Positions 1 through 8,781 of a DNA stretch of 64,000 bases are shown here, one piece after another. Below the pieces are notes generated by a model, which was not told the DNA's origin, did no database searches, and saw only the letters and a list, made by a program, of their open reading frames with translations. The translations under genes were made by a program, and so were the position numbers. Numbering within the stretch: the first letter of the stretch is position 1; the number at the start of each line of letters is the position of its first letter. The DNA is from an uncultured Clostridiaceae bacterium. Its GTDB lineage: Bacteria; Bacillota; Clostridia; Clostridiales; Clostridiaceae. The DNA lies in NCBI GenBank assembly GCA_946405135.1, contig CAMJGD010000006.1, forward strand, positions 82,479-146,478. Reading direction: 5' to 3'.

Positions 1-43
1 AAATCCTTCTTTATCTTTTAATCTTACATTTTTTATTAACAAT

Positions 44-1312
44 TTATGCCGCCTCCTTCTCCTGCTGTTTTCTTGATTTTAAACTTTCAGTTATATAATC
101 TGCTGCTACATATACTACCACAGATACAATTACTGAATTTATTACATTTATTCCTGGTAAGAACTTACTACCTATTACTCCTGCAAACCAGCTTATAACT
201 GCTGCATAATTTATATCTTTAAATTTCATAGTTTCATAATTTCCATAGTCTTTTCTATGTATTATAAAGTAATCAGCTATAAGCACTCCTCCTATGGATG
301 GTATTATGGAGTTTAAGAAATTTAGCCAGCCTACAAAGTTGTTGTAAAGCCATAAGGACATAACAGTTCCTAATATTCCATTAAATATTACAACTTTTCT
401 TTTTGGTATCTTAGTTATATTTGAAAATCCAAGTCCTGAGGCATATATGGCATTGTCATTAGTTGTCCATATATTAAATCCTAATATAATCATAGCTGGT
501 ACTATAAGTCCTTGAGTCATCATAACTTCTGAAATATCAGCTTTCCCAGTTACCATAGCTCCTATAGCTCCAAATAGGAACATAAGGGAGTTTCCCAAGA
601 AAAAAGCTATTATAGTGCTTAGGACACCTATCTTTTTATTTTTAGCAAATCTTACGAAGTCTGGTGTTAAGGTACCTCCACTTATAAAAGAACCCACGCA
701 TAATCCAAGTGCAGCTGTAAAGCCAAGGGTGGAAGTTGGTTTTATCTGCATAAGTGCAGGCCATCCTCCTACAGAATTTACTGCTTTAAAAGCTGAGACA
801 CTGCCAAGCACCGCTATAGATGGTACTGCTATAACACTTAAGAGAGTTAATGTCTTCATTCCAAAGTAAGCGCTGCTTGTCATTAATATTCCTGATATAG
901 CTATTAGTAAATATATATTTGCCCCTGTAACTTTCTGAAAAGGCAGTGCAAACATAGCAAGACCTACTCCAAACCAGCCTACCTGTGTTATACCTAAAAT
1001 GAAAGAAACTAGATAGGAACCTTTGTCCCCAAAAGAATATTTTGCAAGAAGATGGGTAGAAAGACCTGTATCCGATGCAATATAAGCAAGAAATGCTGTG
1101 TATACTCCCAAGATTAAATTACCTGCAAGTACAGAAAGGATAAAATTTTTAAAACTCATTCCTGTTCCCAGGGTTCCCCCTGCCCACATACTGGCAGAGA
1201 AGAAAGTAAATCCTAACATTACTGCCATCATAGAAATAAAACCTCTTTTATCCTTTTCGCCTACAGTGGTTAAAGAATAGTCTGCGTCATAGTGTTTTTC
1301 ATTTTTACTCAT
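44..1312 (-). CDS. codB: Cytosine/purine permease, NCS1 family (CodB-like)
   Basis: A 422-residue polytopic membrane protein of the nucleobase:cation symporter-1 family, most like cytosine permease CodB. It probably imports cytosine or a related nucleobase by ion symport. The N-terminus is short and hydrophilic, followed by about 12 hydrophobic segments. The first carries the Gly/Ser-rich stretch around SMWAGGTLGTG typical of CodB. The length matches the family. The ATG at 1312 follows an AGGAGGAA ribosome binding site. Upstream on the same strand lies a PyrR-type attenuator (1378-1480), which links the gene to pyrimidine supply and supports a pyrimidine substrate. No deaminase (codA) is visible; the gene next downstream lies outside the window. 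The family call is firm, the exact substrate is inferred. Confidence 0.88.
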   Translation of the reverse strand: MSKNEKHYDADYSLTTVGEKDKRGFISMMAVMLGFTFFSASMWAGGTLGTGMSFKNFILSVLAGNLILGVYTAFLAYIASDTGLSTHLLAKYSFGDKGSYLVSFILGITQVGWFGVGLAMFALPFQKVTGANIYLLIAISGILMTSSAYFGMKTLTLLSVIAVPSIAVLGSVSAFKAVNSVGGWPALMQIKPTSTLGFTAALGLCVGSFISGGTLTPDFVRFAKNKKIGVLSTIIAFFLGNSLMFLFGAIGAMVTGKADISEVMMTQGLIVPAMIILGFNIWTTNDNAIYASGLGFSNITKIPKRKVVIFNGILGTVMSLWLYNNFVGWLNFLNSIIPSIGGVLIADYFIIHRKDYGNYETMKFKDINYAAVISWFAGVIGSKFLPGINVINSVIVSVVVYVAADYITESLKSRKQQEKEAA

Positions 1313-1377
1313 ACTTATTCCTCCTAAGTTTTAAGTGGAACTAGTACTCTTGAGTATACCATAGGATTTATTGCATC

Positions 1378-1408
1378 AAAAAAGCCTTTGTCAGACTCTG
1401 ACAAAGGC
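1378..1408 (-). terminator. Attenuator terminator upstream of codB
   Basis: Perfect 12-bp inverted repeat GCCTTTGTCAGA/TCTGACAAAGGC with a single-base centre, followed on the minus strand by TTTTTT. It lies between the PyrR-binding hairpin and the codB start. Confidence 0.93.
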
Positions 1409-1480
1409 ATAATAATACAAAACTATCCTACTTATCTCTCATTTATCTACCTTGTCAGCCTCTCTGGACTGATTTAAAAG
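1378..1480 (-). promoter_or_regulatory. PyrR-type pyrimidine attenuator in the codB leader
   Basis: Read on the minus strand, 1473-1454 gives a stem TCAG/CTGA closing a loop with the PyrR recognition sequence CAGTCCAGAGAGGCTG. About 45 nt later comes an intrinsic terminator (1408-1384, then six U). The 3' arm of the PyrR hairpin (CTGACAAGG) can pair instead with the terminator 5' arm (CCTTTGTCAG), with one bulged base. The two folds are therefore mutually exclusive. This is the known architecture of Firmicute pyr attenuators: PyrR with UMP holds the anti-antiterminator and transcription stops before codB. No pyrR gene is in this window. Confidence 0.88.
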
Positions 1481-1549
1481 TACTAGTTTTTTATCTTTTA
1501 TCATGTTAGCACATATTTTCTAGATGGTCAATAAATATTTAAAACAAAT

Positions 1550-3316
1550 TCACATATCTCTCTTGAGTAAGATAAATACCTTAAAAAGGTCTCCTTCTGT
1601 TTCTATCTTCAAAGTTCCGCCATGTAACCCTACTATACTCTTAGCAATGGCAAGTCCAAGTCCAGAACCTTCTACCGTTGAAGTCCTTGACTCATCCCCT
1701 CTTTTAAATCTCTCACATAGTTCTTCTGCATTAAAATTCATCTCATAAGCAGAAACATTCTTAAAAGATATACTGATATTTTCTTTTTCTTCTGCTATAT
1801 CTATATACACCCTTGTATTTTCCATAGAGTATTTTAGTGCATTGGAAATCATATTTTCAAAAACCCTAGCCATCTTTTTTCCATCCACATTCATCATAAC
1901 TTTTTCTTCAAAAGAGCTTACCTTAAAAGCTATATTTTTTTCAGAATAATAGCCTGAAAGCTCACCAAGGCATTGATGCATAAGCTCCACTATATCTATA
2001 TTAGATCTTTCAAGCTCTATTTTCCCGCTATTCATCTTTGAAATTTCAAAAAGATCTTCTATAAGAAATTTTAATCTATGACTTTTTTGGTCCAATATTT
2101 TTATGTAATCTTTCTTTTCTTCTTCAGTCACATCTTCTCTTTGCAATATATCTATGTAATTTATTATAGAAGTAAGAGGAGTCTTTAAGTCATGAGACAC
2201 ATTAGTAACCAGCTCACTTTTAAGTCTTTCATTCTTTACCTTCTCATCTACAGCTACTTTAAATCCATCTTTTATTATATTTATATTATGAGCAAGCTTT
2301 TTAAGATCTTTATCACCTTTTTCTTTGAGTTCATAATTGAAATCTCCTGAAGCTATATTTTTAGTTCCCTTCAATATATGATTAAAATATGAAGCCTTTT
2401 TAAACGCTGGTATAAATATAAATATTAAGTATGCAGCAATTATACATAAAAAAGTTATTTGATACATATTAAAGTCATAATATAGATTGTATAAATCCCC
2501 CAGCCAGTATAATCCTCCAAGTCCTAGATACAATCCTAAAATTATGCTGATAACCATTGTAAAAAAAGCTTTTTTCCCCATGCCGCTTAAGGAAAATACA
2601 TTTTTTATTCCGCGAAGAATTCTAATTAAAAACAAGTTCCCTATTTCCCTCTTTACTTCTTCCTTTCCAGCCTTATAACAATTATATAGGTATACTATTA
2701 ATAAAAGAGCCCAAACAATAATAAATATTAAACTTCTCCAAGCTCGAATCATTAATTTATAGAATCCTATAGCCTTAAAGCCATCTATATCCGCCCAGTA
2801 ATATTCCTTAAAAGCACTTAAAGTCTTTGAATTTTTATATTTTGAAGGATTTTCATTATTCATTATGTAAGGTGAAAAAGTATTTACATTATCACATTCA
2901 TAGTAAAATTTATATTTTCTTTTCGCAATATAATCTTCTATACTTAACTTTCCTGCCATAAAGTTTTTGTCATTAGTATAAACATTCCCCGTTTCTTTAT
3001 TTACTATGGCCACTTTTACAGATGGATCAGGTACTATATTTAGCATGTCCACTTTAGATATCTTACCTGATTTTATATCTTCAAGGTTTTTGGTTTCTTC
3101 ATAAATATGATAACTTGTATATACGGATGCATCATACATATTTCTTTCGAAATCTTTTCCAATGTTTATATTAGCTATATTATTAAAACGTAATAAATCT
3201 ACCATAAAAAACACTGCAAAAGCAGTCATTGCAATGATTACTACAGTCTGTCTTCTAATCCCTCCTACTAAAAACTTTAAGAAACCCTTTGAATTATTTT
3301 TCGATTTTATATCCAA
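1550..3316 (-). CDS. Membrane sensor histidine kinase
   Basis: 588 residues. A first transmembrane helix lies near 25-42, then an extracytoplasmic region, a second hydrophobic block near 195-212 and a further pair near 250-305. A HAMP-like linker (about 300-355) leads to the dimerisation/phosphoacceptor segment with VSHDLKTP, His375. The ATPase part carries an N box (ENMISNALKYS) and a G box (GSGLGLAIA). It should autophosphorylate and pass phosphate to the response regulator encoded just upstream, whose stop overlaps this start by 23 nt, so the two are co-translated. The extra membrane helices give it an unusual multi-pass sensor region. The ligand is unknown. VanS/KinB-like kinases are the closest general class. 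Confidence 0.9.
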   Translation of the reverse strand: MDIKSKNNSKGFLKFLVGGIRRQTVVIIAMTAFAVFFMVDLLRFNNIANINIGKDFERNMYDASVYTSYHIYEETKNLEDIKSGKISKVDMLNIVPDPSVKVAIVNKETGNVYTNDKNFMAGKLSIEDYIAKRKYKFYYECDNVNTFSPYIMNNENPSKYKNSKTLSAFKEYYWADIDGFKAIGFYKLMIRAWRSLIFIIVWALLLIVYLYNCYKAGKEEVKREIGNLFLIRILRGIKNVFSLSGMGKKAFFTMVISIILGLYLGLGGLYWLGDLYNLYYDFNMYQITFLCIIAAYLIFIFIPAFKKASYFNHILKGTKNIASGDFNYELKEKGDKDLKKLAHNINIIKDGFKVAVDEKVKNERLKSELVTNVSHDLKTPLTSIINYIDILQREDVTEEEKKDYIKILDQKSHRLKFLIEDLFEISKMNSGKIELERSNIDIVELMHQCLGELSGYYSEKNIAFKVSSFEEKVMMNVDGKKMARVFENMISNALKYSMENTRVYIDIAEEKENISISFKNVSAYEMNFNAEELCERFKRGDESRTSTVEGSGLGLAIAKSIVGLHGGTLKIETEGDLFKVFILLKRDM

Positions 3317-3986
3317 CTCCCCACACCACCTTGATATACTTTGGTTCTTTAGGATTTATTTCTATCTTTTCTCTTATTCTTCTTATATGTACTGCTACAG
3401 TATTGTCGCTGTTATAAAAGGGTTCGTTCCATACATTTTCATATATCTGTTCTATAGAGAATACTCTTCCTGGATTTTCTGCAAGAAGGCTAAGGATATT
3501 GAATTCTGTAGGAGTAAGGTTTACCTCTTCATCCCCTATAAAAACCTGCTTTGAATCTTTATTAATGATTAAATCCTTTATCTTTATTTCATTTTCTTGA
3601 AGCTTATAAGTTCCAAAACTCATATAACGCCTCAATTGAGATTTTACTCTTGCAGTAAGCTCAAGAGGATTAAAAGGTTTTGTCATATAGTCATCTGCTC
3701 CTATATTAAGCCCCAAAATCTTATCTGTATCTTCACTCTTTGCAGAAAGTATGATTATGGGTATGTTTTTGCTTTCCCTTATCTTCATACAGGTTCTTAT
3801 TCCATCAAGCCTGGGCATCATCACATCCAGCAAAATAAGATGGATTTCTCTTTCTTCAAGCCTCTCAAGAGCTTCTATCCCATCTTTACATTTTATTACA
3901 TTTATATTTTCTCCCCTCAAATATATCTCTATGGCATCTCTTATCTCTTTTTCATCATCTACAACTAGTACATTAAAATTATTCAT
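3294..3986 (-). CDS. OmpR/PhoB-family response regulator
   Basis: 230 residues: receiver domain (1-120) with the acidic pair DDE at 10-12, phosphoacceptor Asp54 in LLDVMMP and Lys103 in MTKPF. A C-terminal winged-helix DNA-binding domain (about 130-228) follows, with the family ending GVGYKI. It is the first gene of the operon with the histidine kinase, whose start lies inside its 3' end. The start follows AGGGGGAT. The family is certain; the regulon is not visible from here. Confidence 0.94.
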   Translation of the reverse strand: MNNFNVLVVDDEKEIRDAIEIYLRGENINVIKCKDGIEALERLEEREIHLILLDVMMPRLDGIRTCMKIRESKNIPIIILSAKSEDTDKILGLNIGADDYMTKPFNPLELTARVKSQLRRYMSFGTYKLQENEIKIKDLIINKDSKQVFIGDEEVNLTPTEFNILSLLAENPGRVFSIEQIYENVWNEPFYNSDNTVAVHIRRIREKIEINPKEPKYIKVVWGVGYKIEK

Positions 3987-4166
3987 TTTTATCCCCCTAT
4001 AAAATATAGTAAGCCTTATATATTTCTTTATAGAAGTCTAATATTCCTTTAATGTTTTATCCCTATACATTAATTTTAATATGAAACTATTAAAAAATAT
4101 TATAGCTTTTTATTAAGAATCTATTACAAATTTTTTAGACTTCAAAAATTCTTTAAATAAAAAAAA

Positions 4167-4203
4167 TCATTCAGTAGGTTCAATTAAAATCCTCCTGAAT
4201 GAT
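4167..4203 (-). terminator. Intrinsic terminator after the S9 peptidase
   Basis: Inverted repeat ATCATTCAGTAGG/CCTCCTGAATGAT (one mismatch) with a 11-nt loop, flanked on both sides by A/T runs. It can stop transcription leaving the peptidase gene and could also work in the opposite direction. Confidence 0.85.
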
Positions 4204-4217
4204 TTTTTATTTAAATT

Positions 4218-6221
4218 TTATTTCAAATGACTATCAAACCAGCTTGTTATTTCTTTTATCCTTCTTATCCTGTGTTTTGGCTTACCGCTTCTGCTAAGTT
4301 CGTGGTTTTCTCCCTTAAACATGCATAATCTTGCCTCCACACCATGATATTTTAGTGCAGAAAACATCTGCAAACCTTCTGCCAGCCAGCACCTATAATC
4401 CTCTTCTGAATGAATAAATAAAGTTGGAGTTTTGACTTTATCTGCATACTTAAGAGGGGAATGGTTCCAAAGTTTTTCTACATCTCCCCAAGGTGTAGCA
4501 GCATTTTGATCATCTACAAAGTAATATCCTATGTCTGTTGTCCCAAATTTTGATATCCAGTTAGATATGCTTCTTTGAGCAGCTGCCGCTTTAAATCTAT
4601 CAGTATGTCCTATAATCCAGTTGGTCATGAAGCCACCATAGGAACCTCCTGTAACCCCTACCCTTTCGCTATCTATATTTTTATACTTACTAAGCACTTC
4701 ATCTGTAAATCTCATAATGTCATCATAATCAATAGTGCCATATTTTCCCCTTATATCTGCAAATTCATTACCTCTTCCATCGCTGCCTCTTGGATTGCAG
4801 AAAAATACAAAGTATCCTTCATTAGCCCAGTACTGCATTTCATGATAATATACTTCTCCATATACAGTCTTAGGTCCTCCATGAATATCAAGTATAGCAG
4901 GATATTTCTTGTTTTCATCAAAGTCTGCAGGTTTAATAACCCACCCTTCTATTTCTACACCTGGAGCTGTTTTTACTAGAAGCTTTTCAGGTATTACTAC
5001 CTTTCTTTCCTTTTGAACCCATTCATTGAAATGAGTTAACTGCAATTCTTGTCCTTTTTCTAATTTATATATTTCTTGAAGCTTTTGTTCCCTTAAGGCA
5101 ACAAAAAGTATCTCTCCATTATTTACAGTAAAGGTATCTACAGAGCCTTTTTCTTTAGTTATCTTTTCTATGTGTCCCTTTTCATCCATTCTATTAATAT
5201 AGGAACTATGGAACTCTGTGGTTATAAAATATAGATATTTTCCGTCTTTTACTATGCCATTTCCTCCACCATATCTGCAATCGGACCCTACCGAATTCCA
5301 TGTGCTTTTATTAAAGTCTGGAGTTAGGAGTTTTCTTTCTTTCGTATTTATATCTATAGTGTAAAATTTAGCATCTTCATTTATACCATAATCTTTCATT
5401 GAACTTCCAGTGCATATTATAGTGTCTTCATCCATAAAATTCACATAACCATATCCAAAAGTCTCTTCATGAGATATGCCTTGAAGCTTTTTAGATTTTA
5501 TATCATATATATACACACCATTGCTTATTGGCATCTTATCCTTAAAAGTGTATGCGGTAAATACCAATTTATCCTTTGACTCATTTAAATGAAAATCATC
5601 TACATTGGTATACTCTTCAGTTATTGCTTCACATTTATTGCTTTTCGCATCATATATATAAAGTCTGTTTCTCTTCTTGTTGATGAATCCTATACCATTA
5701 CCCCAAAATGGTATTTCATCTAAAACTTCATAATCTTTTTCTTCTTTTCTTACCTTTAGTTCTTCTGCCTTTTCGATATCACTTAAAGCGGATAAATCCT
5801 TCTTACCTATTGAATATATGGCGGTAAATACAAAGGTATTTTCATCTATCTGTTTAATAGAACTCACATTTTTGGGTATTCTAAAAGCTTTTACTGCTTC
5901 TCCTCCGTTTACATTTATCTTATAAAACTGTGTAAACTCCTCTCCTTGCTTAAGATTTTCCTTATCTTTATCATCTCTTACTGCTGAAAACAAAATACTT
6001 TCGCTGTCATTTAGCCATATATAATTGCTTTCATTATTAAAAGAGGTGAGCTGAAAATGCTTATTATCAGCTTTATTATATAGCCATAAATTAGACTTGT
6101 ATTTATTGTCCTCTAAATCAGACTCATGCACCACAAAGCAAGCCTTATCTCCTTGAGACGAAAAATTTAAATCTGATAAGAATTTGTACTTTGTAAAATC
6201 ATCAATCCTAATATTTTCCAT
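4218..6221 (-). CDS. S9 family serine peptidase (acylaminoacyl-peptidase/DPP-like)
   Basis: 667 residues from the ATG at 6221, chosen because it follows GAGGGGG at good spacing. An upstream in-frame ATG at 6269 has no such site. The N-terminal ~400 residues look like the beta-propeller of prolyl-oligopeptidase relatives. The C-terminal alpha/beta-hydrolase carries the nucleophile motif GGSYGG (Ser527), an acid residue in HSEEDYRC and the histidine in GENHELSRSG. No signal peptide is seen, so it is probably a cytosolic peptidase trimming short or N-blocked peptides. It stands alone with its own terminator. Confidence 0.9.
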   Translation of the reverse strand: MENIRIDDFTKYKFLSDLNFSSQGDKACFVVHESDLEDNKYKSNLWLYNKADNKHFQLTSFNNESNYIWLNDSESILFSAVRDDKDKENLKQGEEFTQFYKINVNGGEAVKAFRIPKNVSSIKQIDENTFVFTAIYSIGKKDLSALSDIEKAEELKVRKEEKDYEVLDEIPFWGNGIGFINKKRNRLYIYDAKSNKCEAITEEYTNVDDFHLNESKDKLVFTAYTFKDKMPISNGVYIYDIKSKKLQGISHEETFGYGYVNFMDEDTIICTGSSMKDYGINEDAKFYTIDINTKERKLLTPDFNKSTWNSVGSDCRYGGGNGIVKDGKYLYFITTEFHSSYINRMDEKGHIEKITKEKGSVDTFTVNNGEILFVALREQKLQEIYKLEKGQELQLTHFNEWVQKERKVVIPEKLLVKTAPGVEIEGWVIKPADFDENKKYPAILDIHGGPKTVYGEVYYHEMQYWANEGYFVFFCNPRGSDGRGNEFADIRGKYGTIDYDDIMRFTDEVLSKYKNIDSERVGVTGGSYGGFMTNWIIGHTDRFKAAAAQRSISNWISKFGTTDIGYYFVDDQNAATPWGDVEKLWNHSPLKYADKVKTPTLFIHSEEDYRCWLAEGLQMFSALKYHGVEARLCMFKGENHELSRSGKPKHRIRRIKEITSWFDSHLK

Positions 6222-6418
6222 AAAAAAACCCCCTCTTCTATATTTCTTAAATATTATGAAATATCTCACTTGATTCTATTGTAAATCAAATTAGGTTAAA
6301 TTTCTATTTCTACGCTGTTAAAACTGTATGTATACAAAATTTTTATAAGAACTTACCATATCACTTACTATTATGGTATATTTAAAAGGTATATTATCGG
6401 TAGAAAAGAGGACAAGTT

Positions 6419-7339
6419 ATGAATAATAAAGATGTGTTTTCTAAAAACCCTTTTAAGATAATTATTTCACTTATAAGCTGCATACTTTGGGGAAGTGCCT
6501 TCCCTGTGCTAAAAATAAGTTATGAGGAATTAAATATAGCTCAAAATGACATGAATTCAAAAATAGTATTGGCAGGTACAAGATTTTTAATGGCCTCTTT
6601 ACTTATATTTACATACTTTATATTGTTTATGAAACAATCAATAAGACTAGGGAAAAAAGATATGTTAAAACTCTTGCTTTTAGGAAGCTTTCAGACAACC
6701 CTGTATTACGGATTGTTTTATATTGGTGTATCTAATACTACGGGTATGAAAGCTGCTATTTTAGGGGCTCTTGAAACTTTCTTTTTAATTATAATTGCAC
6801 ATATGGTATATGAAGATGACAAAATAAATAGTACAAAAATTATAGGTCTTTTAACAGGATTTTTAGGCGTAATTTTTGTAAATTGGGGAAAATCTTTAAG
6901 TTTTCAGTTCAATTTTAAAGGGGAAGGTTTTCTAATTATGGCATCACTTTTAGGTGCTGTATGTTCCATATTTGTAAAAAACCTTTCTCAAAGGATACAT
7001 CCTTTTTTGGTAACAGCTTGGCAGATGTTTTTAGGTGCCCTATTGATGCTGTTATTTGGATTACCAAATTTAAAAGCTGGTGCTATGGTATTTACTCCTA
7101 AGGCTTGGATACTACTTATATATTCTGCATTTTTATCAGCTATAGCTTTTTCTCTTTGGTTTACTCTTTTAAAATACAATAAAGCAGGGGAAATAAGTCT
7201 ATATAGGTTTACTATTCCCGTATCTGGAGCCCTTTTATCTGCTATTTTTGTGCCAGAAGAAAACATCACCTTATATATAATAGTAGCTCTTATTCTTGTA
7301 TCTACTGGATTAATAGTAGTTAACAGAAAACAAAGTTAA
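6419..7339 (+). CDS. EamA/DMT family transporter
   Basis: 306 residues with about ten hydrophobic segments arranged as two EamA repeats. Signature parts are the N-terminal LWGSAFPVLK and an ending in VLVSTGLIVVNRK-type sequence. Members export metabolites, often amino acids or related compounds; the substrate here cannot be told. The start follows AAAAGAGGAC. It is divergent from the S9 peptidase and separated from speD by a candidate small RNA and a two-way terminator. Confidence 0.87.
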   Translation: MNNKDVFSKNPFKIIISLISCILWGSAFPVLKISYEELNIAQNDMNSKIVLAGTRFLMASLLIFTYFILFMKQSIRLGKKDMLKLLLLGSFQTTLYYGLFYIGVSNTTGMKAAILGALETFFLIIIAHMVYEDDKINSTKIIGLLTGFLGVIFVNWGKSLSFQFNFKGEGFLIMASLLGAVCSIFVKNLSQRIHPFLVTAWQMFLGALLMLLFGLPNLKAGAMVFTPKAWILLIYSAFLSAIAFSLWFTLLKYNKAGEISLYRFTIPVSGALLSAIFVPEENITLYIIVALILVSTGLIVVNRKQS

Positions 7340-7404
7340 AAGAAGCTTGATTAATCTTTAAATACTTTTTTAACTGCTTATACATTTATATTTTTTATAA
7401 ATGC

Positions 7405-7433
7405 TTGACATATTACTTATATAAATTTATTAT
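7405..7433 (+). promoter_or_regulatory. Strong sigma-A-type promoter for a candidate small RNA
   Basis: TTGACA at 7405-7410, a 17-nt spacer and TATTAT at 7428-7433. It lies 65 nt downstream of the DMT gene stop and points into a stretch that ends in a terminator without a convincing ORF. Confidence 0.65.
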
Positions 7434-7439
7434 TTAATT

Positions 7440-7583
7440 AAATTAAGTGTAAAAAAATGTAGATTTATGAGTGTTTTTAGTAGAAATTATAAAAGTGAAT
7501 AAAATAATATCCTACTGGTGTAACCTAAAAGGGCGTAACAGTGGTTATTAATAAAAGCAAGGACATAAAATTCCTTGCTTTTT
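7440..7583 (+). ncRNA. Candidate small RNA of about 145 nt
   Basis: A consensus promoter at 7405-7433 and an intrinsic terminator at 7553-7583 bracket this stretch. The only reading frames are very short and lack ribosome binding sites. The middle part (7510-7550, CTACTGGTGTAACC to GTAACAGTGGTTA) is more GC-rich than its surroundings and can form local pairing. I do not recognise a known RNA family. It could also be an untranslated tail of the DMT transporter transcript. Confidence 0.4.
7553..7583. terminator. Bidirectional terminator between DMT transporter and speD
   Basis: AAAAGCAAGGA/TCCTTGCTTTT, an 11-bp stem with an 8-nt loop. It has a U tract on the plus strand and a run of U on the minus strand, so it serves convergent transcripts. 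Confidence 0.85.
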
Positions 7584-7600
7584 GTTAAAAACTATTATGA

Positions 7601-8419
7601 CTATAAGCTGGGAACATTAATCCCATAAAATATTTCTGTCATTTCCCTATCTAATTTTTTTATTATAACCTCTTTCTCTTCAGTAGACAAATGCTCCTCC
7701 TGTACTTCAAATAAATAATTATCTAAATGTATGTCTCTGACTTTCATCTTTGTATGAAATATGTTGGACTGATATATATTCATATCTATTAAGCTATATC
7801 TTTCTATAGTATCCTTAGCTATAAAATTTTGTATAGAATTTATGTCATGGTCTATAAAATGCTTTTGTCCATCAATGTCTCTAGTAAATCCCCTAACTCT
7901 GTAATCAATAGTTATAATATCAGAATCAAAACTGCCAATAAGATAATTTAAAGCCTTTAATGGTGATATTTGTCCACAAGTAGATACATCTATATCCACT
8001 CTAAAAGTGCTAATATCATTTTGAGGATGACTTTCTGGGTAAGTATGAACTGTAACATGACTTTTATCTAGATGCCCTACAATGTTTTCTCTGGTAGGAG
8101 TTATTATGCCTCTATTACAAGAAGGATCAATAACATATAAAGGAACTTCCTCTTCAGAAATCAATAAAGTCACACTAGCTCCCTGTGGATCATAATCCTG
8201 CTTTGCTATATTAAGTACGTGAGCCCCTATAATACTTGTAACTTCTTTTAAAATATTAGTAAGCCTTTCTGAATTGTACTGCTCATCTATATATTCTATA
8301 TACTTCTTTCTATCTTCTTCTGTTTTTGTGTAACAAATATCGTAAATATTGAAGCTCAGGGATTTCGTTAAGTTGTTAAATCCATATAATTTTATTTTGT
8401 TTTTTGCAGCATTGTCCAA
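7601..8419 (-). CDS. speD: S-adenosylmethionine decarboxylase proenzyme
   Basis: 272 residues, close to the longer E. coli-type SpeD. It makes decarboxylated S-adenosylmethionine, the aminopropyl donor for spermidine synthesis. The self-cleavage/pyruvoyl site is visible as [13 protein letters not shown], with Ser120 expected to become the pyruvoyl group. HTYPE and the downstream cysteine in [11 protein letters not shown] fit the family. No speE is adjacent, so the partner aminopropyltransferase must lie elsewhere. The gene stands alone; its upstream region is AT-rich and shows no recognised riboswitch. Confidence 0.95.
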   Translation of the reverse strand: MDNAAKNKIKLYGFNNLTKSLSFNIYDICYTKTEEDRKKYIEYIDEQYNSERLTNILKEVTSIIGAHVLNIAKQDYDPQGASVTLLISEEEVPLYVIDPSCNRGIITPTRENIVGHLDKSHVTVHTYPESHPQNDISTFRVDIDVSTCGQISPLKALNYLIGSFDSDIITIDYRVRGFTRDIDGQKHFIDHDINSIQNFIAKDTIERYSLIDMNIYQSNIFHTKMKVRDIHLDNYLFEVQEEHLSTEEKEVIIKKLDREMTEIFYGINVPSL

Positions 8420-8722
8420 CTTTATTTCCCTCTTTCTAAATAAATTTCATATATACCTTACAGCCTATAAAAATTTCATATAAAATATTATACAAAAATC
8501 TAATTTAAATTTAAATATATATTAATTCTCATATGTTCAATATTTTTCCACATAATTATAAGCTTTAAGTTAACTTATTTCTATTCATATAATTTATCCA
8601 ATAAAACTTATTTTTATTATGCTATAAATACCATATTTTTATTTTTGTGTATACTATTTGTTATCTGAAGTACAGATATTTTTCGTATGAAGGGATGTGT
8701 AGCACTCAAAAGTTTTAGAACA
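8420..8722. other. AT-rich spacer between speD and mgtE
   Basis: It holds the speD upstream region and the mgtE 3' flank. I see no gene, structured RNA or clear repeat in it. Confidence 0.6.
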
Positions 8723-8765
8723 AAAAAGGCCAAAATCTTTCTTATTAGCAGAAAAATTTTAGTCC
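8723..8765 (-). terminator. Probable mgtE terminator
   Basis: On the minus strand AAAGGACTAAAAT pairs imperfectly with ATTTTGGCCTTT around a loop, and a U run follows. It lies just after the mgtE stop. Confidence 0.55.
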
Positions 8766-8781
8766 TTTATATTTGCTTATT

